Positions 1-6,375 of a stretch of DNA of 6,377 nt are shown here, piece after piece (the stretch's first letter is position 1; each line of letters begins with the position of its first letter). The DNA comes from Bacillota bacterium (GTDB taxonomy: Bacteria; Bacillota; Clostridia; Christensenellales; CAG-138): the NCBI GenBank assembly GCA_023458355.1, contig JAEWZS010000031.1:1-6377 (forward strand). Reading direction: 5' to 3'. The notes beneath the pieces were generated by a model. That model did not search any database, was not told the DNA's origin, and worked only from the letters and a program-made list of their open reading frames with translations. The translations under genes were made by a program, and so were the position numbers.

Positions 1-158
1 CCATCACCGAAGCGGGCGAAAAGCTCAGGGAAGAGGCTCTTACAATACCCGAACAAATGGGGAGCTGTATCCCGTTTTCCCCCGAAGAGGCCAGTACACT
101 TTACACTCTTTTATATAAGCTCTTGAAACAGACGGACGCAAATGGTATAGAGCAATGA
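1..158 (+). CDS. MarR-family transcriptional regulator, C-terminal fragment
   Basis: Only the last 51 codons are in the window, read from base 3 to the TGA at 156-158; the gene begins off the left edge. The fragment opens with ITEAGEKLREEA, the usual segment just after the winged-helix wing of MarR proteins (LTxxGxxLRexA), then a proline-containing link (TIPEQM), SPEEASTLYTLLYKLLKQ and a short tail. This fits the final dimerisation helices of MarR/OhrR-type repressors, which bind DNA as dimers and often respond to phenolics, peroxides or other small molecules. The DNA-binding helix and any redox cysteine near the N-terminus are outside the window, so the ligand class cannot be decided. Its stop overlaps the start of the next gene, so it probably regulates its own operon together with the VOC protein. 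The family call is fairly secure; the subtype is open. Confidence 0.8.
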   Translation, partial: ITEAGEKLREEALTIPEQMGSCIPFSPEEASTLYTLLYKLLKQTDANGIEQ

Positions 159-526
159 TTAAAGACCTTACCATCGGCGACTTGATGATTGATTGTAAGA
201 ATGCCTCCCGTGCCCGTGTGTTTTATGCGAAGCTCACGGGCTGGGAGTGCATTGTCGCCTATGATTGTTTGGCGCTAAGAAGTTATAACGGGATGATTAT
301 TCTTTTTGCTGAAACGGAAATTCCGTACTCCCCTCCCGTTTGGCCGGAGGAGTCTGAAAAGCAGCAAAAGCAAATGCACTTCAATTTTCAGGTAGATGAT
401 TTACCCGCCGCTGTGGAGGAAGCCATTCGCTTTGGTGCGACCAAACCGACAGAGCAATACGGCGGCGACCATTATGTAACGATGCTCGATACAGAAGGGC
501 ATCCGTTCTGCCTTTGCAGGCGATAA
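155..526 (+). CDS. VOC superfamily / glyoxalase-like domain protein
   Basis: A complete 123-residue protein, the usual length of a single VOC (glyoxalase/bleomycin-resistance fold) module with two beta-alpha-beta-beta-beta halves. The first half shows IGDLMIDCKNASRARVFYAKLTGWE, with the helix that follows the first strand and the conserved FY-LTGWE stretch. The second half begins with MHFNFQVDDLPAAVEEAIRFGA and ends with the typical MLDTEGHPFCLC strand. D13, H75 and E114 stand where VOC enzymes place metal ligands, so metal binding is possible. It resembles the Glyoxalase_6-like group, whose members mostly lack known substrates, so no reaction is assigned. It has no signal peptide or membrane segment and should be cytoplasmic. 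The ATG overlaps the TGA of the MarR gene (ATGA, 155-158), indicating translational coupling, and no strong ribosome site is seen. A role in detoxifying a compound sensed by the MarR protein is inference. Confidence 0.85.
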   Translation: MIKDLTIGDLMIDCKNASRARVFYAKLTGWECIVAYDCLALRSYNGMIILFAETEIPYSPPVWPEESEKQQKQMHFNFQVDDLPAAVEEAIRFGATKPTEQYGGDHYVTMLDTEGHPFCLCRR

Positions 527-544
527 CGGAATATGTTGTTCAAG

Positions 545-569
545 AAAAAGTGCCTAAATGGCACTTTTT
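545..569. terminator. Bidirectional Rho-independent terminator between convergent genes
   Basis: AAAAAGTGCC (545-554), loop TAAAT, and GGCACTTTTT (560-569) form a perfect 10-bp inverted repeat. Read on +, the T run follows the GTGCC/GGCAC core directly, 18 bases after the VOC stop. Read on -, the same stem ends in TTTTTCTT and would serve the GH2 unit, whose stop lies about 90 bases away. The GC core is only five pairs, so strength is moderate. Nothing better was found in the 133-base intergenic gap (527-659), which otherwise holds no recognisable feature. Confidence 0.8.
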
Positions 570-659
570 GATTAAATAAATTTTCGTACATAACTGTTGT
601 TTGAGCCCCTGAAGGCGAAGAATCCCGTTGAGCCATGATGAAGCTTGGTACATACGCAC

Positions 660-2432
660 TTACGTAATCCCATGGAAAAATGCCTTGTACACCTTATCGT
701 TGATTGCCCGCATAAACGGTATGTCTACCTTGATTTCTTTTCTGTCGTAGGTAAAAAGCCCGTTAATTTCGTCCTCCACGTCGCTCACCTGTGTATAAAC
801 AAGTGCACCAAGGCCCTTACTTATGTTTCGCAACACATCACGCTTGTACAATTCATTTAACGCACCCTGCAAATCCTGTTTGCTTTGAAACACCCTGTAG
901 CCAAACAGCGTATCGGAAACCATGTGCCCCGGTGTGGGGAGGCTGTAGCCGCCGAATTCGGTAAGCCCCAGCACCCGTCCGGGGTATTTGTCCTTTTTCG
1001 GTCGAAAGCGCCTATAATAAATATGATAGCTATGGAAATCGCCCGCACCCCGGTCAAAGTAGCCGCTGGCATGGTCTACCTGACGTGTGGAATCCATTTT
1101 TCGCACCATTTCGCACATGTTTGCCGCGTCAAACTGTCCCCAACCCTCGTTAAAGGGTACCCATACCGATAGCGAAACCGCGTTATACAATAAATCGACC
1201 GTGCGTTTTGCATCCCGTAAAAAAGCCTCCCGCCCGGGTTTACTTTTCCGCCCGTGAAGGGCGTAGTTTTTCGTGCCGTCGTCAAAATTAAAGCCCAGAA
1301 ACGGTGCATACTGCACCACAAACTTTTTGAACGGGCCACCGCCGCTGACAAAATCCTGCCACACGAGCATACCGAGCCTGTCGCAATGGTAATACCAACG
1401 AAGCGGCTCAATTTTTATATGCTTTCGCAGCATATTAAAGCCCATGCTTTTGAGGGTCGATATCTCCCACACCAAGGCCTCGTCCGAAGGAGGCGTATAC
1501 ATCCCGTCGCTCCAATAGCCCTGGTCCAAAAGGCCATTGTGGAAGATAGGCTTGCCGTTGAGCATAAGCCTCGGCAATCCATCCACTCCTTCTGCTACGC
1601 TAAATTCACGCATACCGAAGTAGCTAAATACCGTATCCTCACCGGCCGTTATGATTAGATCATACAAAAAAGGATCGTCTGGGCTCCAGCTTTTAAAGTT
1701 CTGCAGCTGCACACGGGCAATACCGTTTGTTAAAAAAGCCTCCGCAACCAAATTTCCGCCGTCCAGTACTTGCACAGATCCGACCGAAACACCCTCTGCC
1801 TGTATCTCGACAGCACCTTCTTTATATAATGGAGTAATCCTTAAGTTCTCGATATGCGCTTTCGGCACATCCTCGCACCAGACCGTTTGCCAAATGCCGC
1901 TTTGGCCGGTGTACCAAATGCCCCCACGCCGCATTTTCTGCTTTCCGTAAGCCTCGTCCCCAAAGTCGCTAAAATCCTTTACCGCCACCGTCAATGTAAA
2001 CGTACCGACGTTTGCGGCATCCGTGATATCGAAAGAAAAAGGCCAATATCCGCCCGAATGCTCACCCAGAAGCGTATCATTGCACCACACGCGGCAAAAC
2101 TGATCCACTGCACCGAAATGCAACAAACGGCGCATGCCGTTTGGCAAGCTTTCCATTTGAATTTCCCTGCGGTACCAAAGCGTTTGACCGCACAAAAGCT
2201 GCCTTCCCACGCCCGAAAGCAGACTTTCCGGGGAATATGGCACCACAATATCCCCATCCCATGTATCGGGATATGCCGCATCCGCTCGTATCGCGTACTG
2301 CCAAAGGCCGGTGAGGCATTTCCAATTCTCCCGACGCAGTTGCGGGCGAGGATAGTCATTTAGCGGGCATTCCTTATCGATTATTTCACCCCAAGGGGTA
2401 TACAAGGGTCTTAGATTTTTTGTACCGTCCAT
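660..2432 (-). CDS. Glycoside hydrolase family 2 protein (beta-galactosidase-like)
   Basis: A retaining beta-glycosidase of about 590 residues, likely cytoplasmic because no signal peptide is visible. Residue numbers here count from the upstream ATG at 2471. Order: N-terminal jelly-roll sugar-binding domain (about 38-200, with LNDYPRPQLRRENW, LTGLWQYAI and GGIWYTGQSGIWQTVW), immunoglobulin-like middle domain (about 205-295), then a TIM barrel (about 300-600). Catalytic acid/base is E442 in VWVPFNEGWGQ; nucleophile is E505 in LGLTEFGG. Both are intact, so the enzyme should be active. It lacks the NxK pair of beta-glucuronidases: the matching stretch reads EINGLFTYDR, with E568 and N570 in those places. 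Exact sugar is undecided: galactoside or another neutral beta-glycoside. The start at 2432 (M14) is preferred because family-like sequence begins soon after it (LYTPWGE) and AGCGAG lies 7 bases upstream; the ATG at 2471 has GGCGGAG 11 bases upstream and cannot be excluded. It is much shorter than LacZ, having no C-terminal domains. No transporter or sugar regulator adjoins it. Confidence 0.88.
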   Translation of the reverse strand: MDGTKNLRPLYTPWGEIIDKECPLNDYPRPQLRRENWKCLTGLWQYAIRADAAYPDTWDGDIVVPYSPESLLSGVGRQLLCGQTLWYRREIQMESLPNGMRRLLHFGAVDQFCRVWCNDTLLGEHSGGYWPFSFDITDAANVGTFTLTVAVKDFSDFGDEAYGKQKMRRGGIWYTGQSGIWQTVWCEDVPKAHIENLRITPLYKEGAVEIQAEGVSVGSVQVLDGGNLVAEAFLTNGIARVQLQNFKSWSPDDPFLYDLIITAGEDTVFSYFGMREFSVAEGVDGLPRLMLNGKPIFHNGLLDQGYWSDGMYTPPSDEALVWEISTLKSMGFNMLRKHIKIEPLRWYYHCDRLGMLVWQDFVSGGGPFKKFVVQYAPFLGFNFDDGTKNYALHGRKSKPGREAFLRDAKRTVDLLYNAVSLSVWVPFNEGWGQFDAANMCEMVRKMDSTRQVDHASGYFDRGAGDFHSYHIYYRRFRPKKDKYPGRVLGLTEFGGYSLPTPGHMVSDTLFGYRVFQSKQDLQGALNELYKRDVLRNISKGLGALVYTQVSDVEDEINGLFTYDRKEIKVDIPFMRAINDKVYKAFFHGIT

Positions 2433-2490
2433 GGTTTTTCTCGCTTTCAATGGTTGTAGGCTGCAAACCATTCAATCAATTGCTCCGCCG

Positions 2491-2886
2491 TTACGGGTTG
2501 GTGACGGCGCCATCAAGCAGTTTTCTTAGAATTTTCTCATCTGCCGGACAAAACGCATAGTTCGGAATCTCATCCATGATGATCCAGCGGATGTCGTTAT
2601 GTTCCAGCTTTTTTGGCACTCCTTCGGCGATCGTCGCGTTGTACAATGTAAGATGCAGCATCAGCTCGGGATATTCGTACATAACATCCGTAACGCAATT
2701 GCCAACAGAAAGCGTAATCGCCAGTTCTTCTTGGCATTCACGGATAAGTGCTTGCTCCTTCGTTTCGCCGCTCTCCACTTTTCCGCCGACAAACTCCCAT
2801 AAAAGGCCGTTGGCTTTGCAAGCCGGTCGTTGGCAGATTAAAATTTTGTCGCCGTCCCGAATGAGGGCAGCCACAACCTCCATCAT
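2491..2886 (-). CDS. Nudix hydrolase (MutT/NTP pyrophosphohydrolase-like)
   Basis: A 131-residue single-domain Nudix protein. Enzymes of this type hydrolyse a nucleoside diphosphate linked to another group, commonly (d)NTPs or oxidised or modified NTPs, using Mg2+. The Nudix box runs from G35 to I57: G35, E41, R49, E50, E53 and E54 are all present, so the metal-binding glutamates are intact. The next-to-last position, usually Gly, is A56. The strand before the box reads LLWEFVGGK, with Val where MutT and NudG proteins often have Pro. The N-terminal MEVVAALIRDGDKILICQR resembles the MutT/CTP-pyrophosphohydrolase group. The substrate is not predictable. Its ATG overlaps the upstream gene's TGA (ATGA, 2883-2886), so translation is probably coupled; a second ATG follows immediately (2881-2883). 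The C-terminus after RKLL is a short tail (DGAVTNP); a different frame beyond it encodes a plausible helix, discussed separately. Confidence 0.92.
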   Translation of the reverse strand: MMEVVAALIRDGDKILICQRPACKANGLLWEFVGGKVESGETKEQALIRECQEELAITLSVGNCVTDVMYEYPELMLHLTLYNATIAEGVPKKLEHNDIRWIIMDEIPNYAFCPADEKILRKLLDGAVTNP

Positions 2887-3224
2887 ATGCGAAACACCCA
2901 GTTCACAAAATCGGTCCGGGTGTCCCGCACTGAAGTCTTTCCTTTGTAATACCAGTCATTACATACGATGTATCTTTTCCCAAACCCCTCAACCGGCTGT
3001 GGATAATAACGCCGATTTCCGCAATGATCGCAGAAACTTGTTTGAGGCAAATCGTCATAAAGCGCTACTTCCTGTAAAATTGCATAGTTCATATCAAAAA
3101 GGTTTTTGCAAAAATCCGGATCCGTAAGCTTTTCAAAATCTTTTTGACGATGACTGTTTATTAGAATTTGTAAGCAGCGATAAATAAAGTCCTTATTTTT
3201 TAGCGATAACAATGCTTCTTTCAT
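2883..3224 (-). CDS. Small hypothetical protein with CxxC motif, operonic with nuclease-helicase and Nudix genes
   Basis: A 113-residue protein whose family I do not recognise. The N-terminal half (about 1-58) looks helical and charged: MKEALLSLKNKDFIYRCLQI, then LTDPDFCKNLFDMNYAILQEVAL. The C-terminal half holds SFCDHCGNRRYY (C65, C68) and, 20 residues after C68, YIVCNDWYYKG (C88). This suggests a zinc ribbon or rubredoxin-like knuckle, but only three clustered cysteines are seen; a fourth ligand could come from H67 or D90, or there may be no metal. The end is DTRTDFVNWVFRI. No signal peptide or membrane segment is present. It begins one base after the stop of the nuclease-helicase gene and its own TGA overlaps the Nudix ATG, so it is almost certainly real and co-expressed with both. 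A role as a partner, adaptor or nucleic-acid-binding subunit is guesswork. Confidence 0.82.
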   Translation of the reverse strand: MKEALLSLKNKDFIYRCLQILINSHRQKDFEKLTDPDFCKNLFDMNYAILQEVALYDDLPQTSFCDHCGNRRYYPQPVEGFGKRYIVCNDWYYKGKTSVRDTRTDFVNWVFRI

Positions 3225-3225
3225 A

Positions 3226-6200
3226 CTACCCCACCACCAACTTATTTGTTTTCTTTAAGTACTTCGCCGGAATCGGGCGTTCTAGCTTCCACTTGATGTT
3301 CATGGGTTTACTTCCGTAGTGTTGCATATACTGTGCAAGGCCTAAGAAGGTATACGGTGCAGCGCCAGTAATATCGGTTTTAAACTCGCGGACAAACAAT
3401 AATACTCGGCTACCGCGTTCTTGATGGTGTATGTAACGTTGACCTGTTGAGGAACTATCCGCCGTGGTGCTTTGACTTTGCCAATGGAATAAGCTCTCAT
3501 TGATGGAATAATCGTTGTACATGGTTGTAGGCGAATAATCCTTATCGGACTTATTCAGCGTCACAAACAGTACATCAATTTTTTTCTCCTGCAACCATTT
3601 CACGCCTTCACGCACGTTGGAAGGATTTAAATAGTCCAGTGCAACCAGTAGTTGATCGCGCGTGTACGTACAGTGCAAATCAAGCGGGCAGGCAAATCCC
3701 AAGTTGACCGGCTCATCTATGAAGTCGATTTTGCTATATCTATACTGCAAAAGCTCTATCAGCTCAGCTAGCATTACGGGGCTGTCGGCAAGCACATACA
3801 GATTAGTAAGCACCTCGTCGCTCTCCCAATCCTCTGCAGCCTCCTGCCATACGCTAATATAGAACATCTGCAACATGCGCTTTTCGATCTCCGATAAAGC
3901 AGAAAAGTTTACATCTTCTAGCTTTGGAAGAGTATTGAGCAAAAAAGAGATCCATCGGCGTGAATCGATAGCCGCAATGCGGCTGAATGCTTTTGTAAGC
4001 ACGTCTTCGACAGGTTCTTGAAATTCATCTTTAACACCCGCTGAAACACATAGACGCGCGAAGCTGAATTTTGCGTAAATCGTACGAATATCTAGATGGT
4101 AATACTCCACAAAGTTGCTAAGTGTCAGTGGCAATCCGCTATCTTCTTTGAAGGTTCTTATTCGGCTAACGATTCCCGACCTAAAACCAAAGGAGCTCCT
4201 GATGTTATCCAAAATAAATTTAGTAGCTTTCTTCTCCAATTGTATATAACAACCCTTAGGAGCGGATATAAACCCGTTTTTTATTTCGTACTGCACGCTA
4301 TGGGTGGTATTGGAAAGCAACGCAGCAAACTTATCCTCGAAGTTATATTTCCTGTTTGCCTGCCCGATGAAATCAAGCACAGTTAGGCATTCCTTGTTAT
4401 CAGCAAGGCGCAGACCACGTCCAAGCTGCTGCAAAAAGACAGTCAGTGATTCAGTCGGTCTTAAAAAAAGAACTGTATTGACCTCCGGAATATCCACTCC
4501 TTCATTATAAAGGTCCACAATAAAGATAAAACGAATCTCACCGGATACAAGGCGTTTCTTAGCTAAACTTCGTTCCTCATCTGTGGAATGACCTACGAGT
4601 GAAATAGCAGGTATCCCATTTTCGTTAAAATATTCCGCCATGAACTTTGCATGCTCCACGGATACGCAAAAGCCCAAACCCTTTACGTCGTTCATTTCCG
4701 TAACATACTTATCTAGAGAATGTATGATATGCCCTGCGCGGCGCATAGCCACTGCGCGGTTTATGGAATAGAGGTTACTTAATTCGGATTTGTCATATCC
4801 CCCTCGCACCCACTTTAAGTCATTCAAGTCCACCGTATCCGTCACGCCGAAGTATTGAAAGGGGCATAAAAGTTTTCGATCAATAGCCTCAGGTAAACGA
4901 ATTTCCGCTGCAATCCTGCCGTCGAAATAATCCAAGATGCTGTTGCCATCCATACGCTCCGGAGTAGCTGTTAAACCCAACAAAATTTTCGGCTTGAAGT
5001 GGGTCAATAGCTTTTGATAGGTTGGTGCAGCTGCGTGATGAAACTCGTCCACGACAATAAAATCATAATAATTCTCGGGTAGTATTTCGTAGAGCGCCTT
5101 AGAGTTCATCGTCTGAATGGAAATAAACAAATGGTCGATACTCTCCGGCTTATAACCACCTACAGACAGATCCCCGAAGTTGAGGTCCTTCAGTACGCCC
5201 TGGAACGTCTCCATGCTCTGTTTGAGTATTTCCTCACGATGCGCGACAAATAACAACCGGGAGGGTTCGCCTAAATGAGCACGGCAATAGCGGCGGTAGT
5301 CAAACGCCGAAATCACTGTTTTCCCAGTGCCAGTAGCGGCAACAATCAAGTTGTGGTATTGATGACGCACCTCACGTTCAGCGTTAAGCTTGTCTAATAT
5401 CTCCTGTTGATACGGATAGGGATGGATGTCGAATACAAAACGCCGCCCCTCACCTTCTCCCATGTAACGCTCTGCCTTTAGAGCCCGAAGCAAACGCTCA
5501 TGCTCATTTTCCTTATAGAACTCAAACTCTGTAGAATTCCAATAGCTTTCAAAGGTAGCTGTTATCTTTTGCATGGTTTCAGGCAGATCCTTGGCTGTCA
5601 CCTTTACATTCCATTCAAGCCCGCTGGAAATTGCGGCATTTGAAAGGTTGGAGGAACCTACATAGGCTGTCGAAAAACCCGTATCGCGATAAAATACATA
5701 GGTTTTTGCATGTAAACGAGTTCGCTTCGTATCGTAGGAAACCTTGATTTCCGTATGTGGCAGCTTACTAAGCTCCTCGATGGCCTTAATATCGGTCGCC
5801 CCCATATAGGAGGTTGTGATGATACGCAATTCGCCCCCGCCTTGCGTAAATTCCCGTAGCTCGTCTATTATGAGCCTTAAGCCACTCCATTTAATAAAGG
5901 ATACCAACATGTCGATTTGGTTGGCTGAAAGGATTTCCTTTTTTAACTCCGAGAACATCTGCGGCTCATGTACGGCACCGGTAAATAAGCTGCTTTGAGC
6001 GATAGAAGTCTCTGGGCGGTTCAAGTTTTTGGCCGTTTTGCCCAGTACAAGGTGCGGATCATTCTGACGTAAAAGTGCAAGGAGCTGCTCCGCACGCTCG
6101 TCTACAGACAAGACAGCAAAGTCACCTTCCTTTGTTTCCAGCTTGATCAGATTTACAATTTGGTTTATAAGGGTGATCTGCGAAACCACATCGCCGCCAT

Positions 6201-6375
6201 TATCCAAAACATTATCTAAACCTTTTTGGACAACACCGGATAGATATTGTGCCAGCACCTTGGATGCTTCCGCCGTATCTATGGGTGCAATAGATTTACA
6301 TACCTCTGGAATATCCAAAAGCTCGTTGTTGATTTTTAAATTAATGACTTGTTCATATAAGCCGGGTTTTAGCAT
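3226..6375 (-). CDS. PLD nuclease - SF2 helicase - DUF3427-type protein, SauUSI-like candidate type IV restriction enzyme
   Basis: A 1049-residue cytoplasmic protein. Order: helical N-terminal region (1-120); phospholipase-D-type nuclease domain (about 125-290) with RLHAKTYVF (H222, K224) and YVGSSNLSNAAISSGLEWN (S241, N243, E254); RecA1 (about 310-500) with Q motif HPYPYQQEIL, Walker A ATGTGKT (347-353), FVAHREE, DEFHH (443-447) and GLTATPER (467-474); RecA2 (about 500-690) with DLYNEGVDIP and QQLGRGLR (649-656); C-terminal region (about 735-1045) with NDYSIN-LFHWQSQS, a Ser/Thr-rich stretch, GQRYIHH, VLLFVRE and PYTFLGLAQY, matching my memory of DUF3427. All helicase motifs are intact. SauUSI of S. 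aureus has the same layout and cuts 5mC/5hmC DNA using ATP; the shared activity here is inferred. The ATG (6373-6375) is two bases from the window edge. MLKPGLYEQVIN looks like a family N-terminus, so the gene is probably complete, but an upstream start cannot be excluded. Its promoter is outside the window. Alternative: a repair helicase without modification-dependent cutting. Confidence 0.9.
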   Translation of the reverse strand: MLKPGLYEQVINLKINNELLDIPEVCKSIAPIDTAEASKVLAQYLSGVVQKGLDNVLDNGGDVVSQITLINQIVNLIKLETKEGDFAVLSVDERAEQLLALLRQNDPHLVLGKTAKNLNRPETSIAQSSLFTGAVHEPQMFSELKKEILSANQIDMLVSFIKWSGLRLIIDELREFTQGGGELRIITTSYMGATDIKAIEELSKLPHTEIKVSYDTKRTRLHAKTYVFYRDTGFSTAYVGSSNLSNAAISSGLEWNVKVTAKDLPETMQKITATFESYWNSTEFEFYKENEHERLLRALKAERYMGEGEGRRFVFDIHPYPYQQEILDKLNAEREVRHQYHNLIVAATGTGKTVISAFDYRRYCRAHLGEPSRLLFVAHREEILKQSMETFQGVLKDLNFGDLSVGGYKPESIDHLFISIQTMNSKALYEILPENYYDFIVVDEFHHAAAPTYQKLLTHFKPKILLGLTATPERMDGNSILDYFDGRIAAEIRLPEAIDRKLLCPFQYFGVTDTVDLNDLKWVRGGYDKSELSNLYSINRAVAMRRAGHIIHSLDKYVTEMNDVKGLGFCVSVEHAKFMAEYFNENGIPAISLVGHSTDEERSLAKKRLVSGEIRFIFIVDLYNEGVDIPEVNTVLFLRPTESLTVFLQQLGRGLRLADNKECLTVLDFIGQANRKYNFEDKFAALLSNTTHSVQYEIKNGFISAPKGCYIQLEKKATKFILDNIRSSFGFRSGIVSRIRTFKEDSGLPLTLSNFVEYYHLDIRTIYAKFSFARLCVSAGVKDEFQEPVEDVLTKAFSRIAAIDSRRWISFLLNTLPKLEDVNFSALSEIEKRMLQMFYISVWQEAAEDWESDEVLTNLYVLADSPVMLAELIELLQYRYSKIDFIDEPVNLGFACPLDLHCTYTRDQLLVALDYLNPSNVREGVKWLQEKKIDVLFVTLNKSDKDYSPTTMYNDYSINESLFHWQSQSTTADSSSTGQRYIHHQERGSRVLLFVREFKTDITGAAPYTFLGLAQYMQHYGSKPMNIKWKLERPIPAKYLKKTNKLVVG
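3229..3238 (-). promoter_or_regulatory. Ribosome binding site embedded in the end of the helicase gene
   Basis: On the - strand GGTGGTGGGG lies just before TAGT-ATG. These bases are also the last codons (VVG) and flank the stop of the large gene. The GGTGG part is about 9 bases from the ATG at 3224 and the GGGG part about 4, so the downstream start is read from within the upstream gene. This supports ATG 3224 as the true start and coupling of the two proteins. It is not a canonical AGGAGG. Confidence 0.45.

Noticed and set aside
601..634. Repeated TTGAGCC (601-607 and 628-634) and a weak hairpin in the convergent gap
   Set aside because: A seven-base repeat occurs by chance, and the possible stem is too short to matter beside the strong terminator at 545-569.
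645..860. 71-codon open frame on + overlapping the GH2 3' end
   Set aside because: No ribosome site or domain is seen, and the opposite strand encodes the conserved GH2 C-terminus.
1854..2363. 169-codon open frame on + inside the GH2 gene
   Set aside because: It is fully antisense to the conserved GH2 N-terminal domains, has a basic, Pro/Arg/His-rich composition typical of shadow frames, and shows no domain. The same applies to the frames at 885-1172, 1254-1658 and 1651-1950.
660..2471. Upstream ATG of GH2 at 2471 as the main start
   Set aside because: It adds 13 residues that resemble no family N-terminus. Its GGCGGAG site is 11 bases away, longer than usual. It is kept as an alternative, not excluded.
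2576..3127. 183-codon open frame on + across the Nudix and small CxxC genes
   Set aside because: It is antisense to the Nudix box and to the coupled gene junction, Ser/Cys-rich and without a recognisable motif. The - strand reading has clear family signatures.
2883..3224. Small gene plus large enzyme as a toxin-antitoxin pair
   Set aside because: The small gene lies downstream of a 1049-residue multidomain enzyme and shows no DNA-binding or antitoxin motif; the helicase-nuclease reading explains the neighbour better.
3226..6375. Type I or type III restriction subunit (HsdR/Res)
   Set aside because: The motor motifs are similar, but the nuclease is PLD-type at the N-terminus rather than PD-(D/E)xK, the C-terminus is DUF3427-like, and no Mod or HsdM/S gene is visible downstream.
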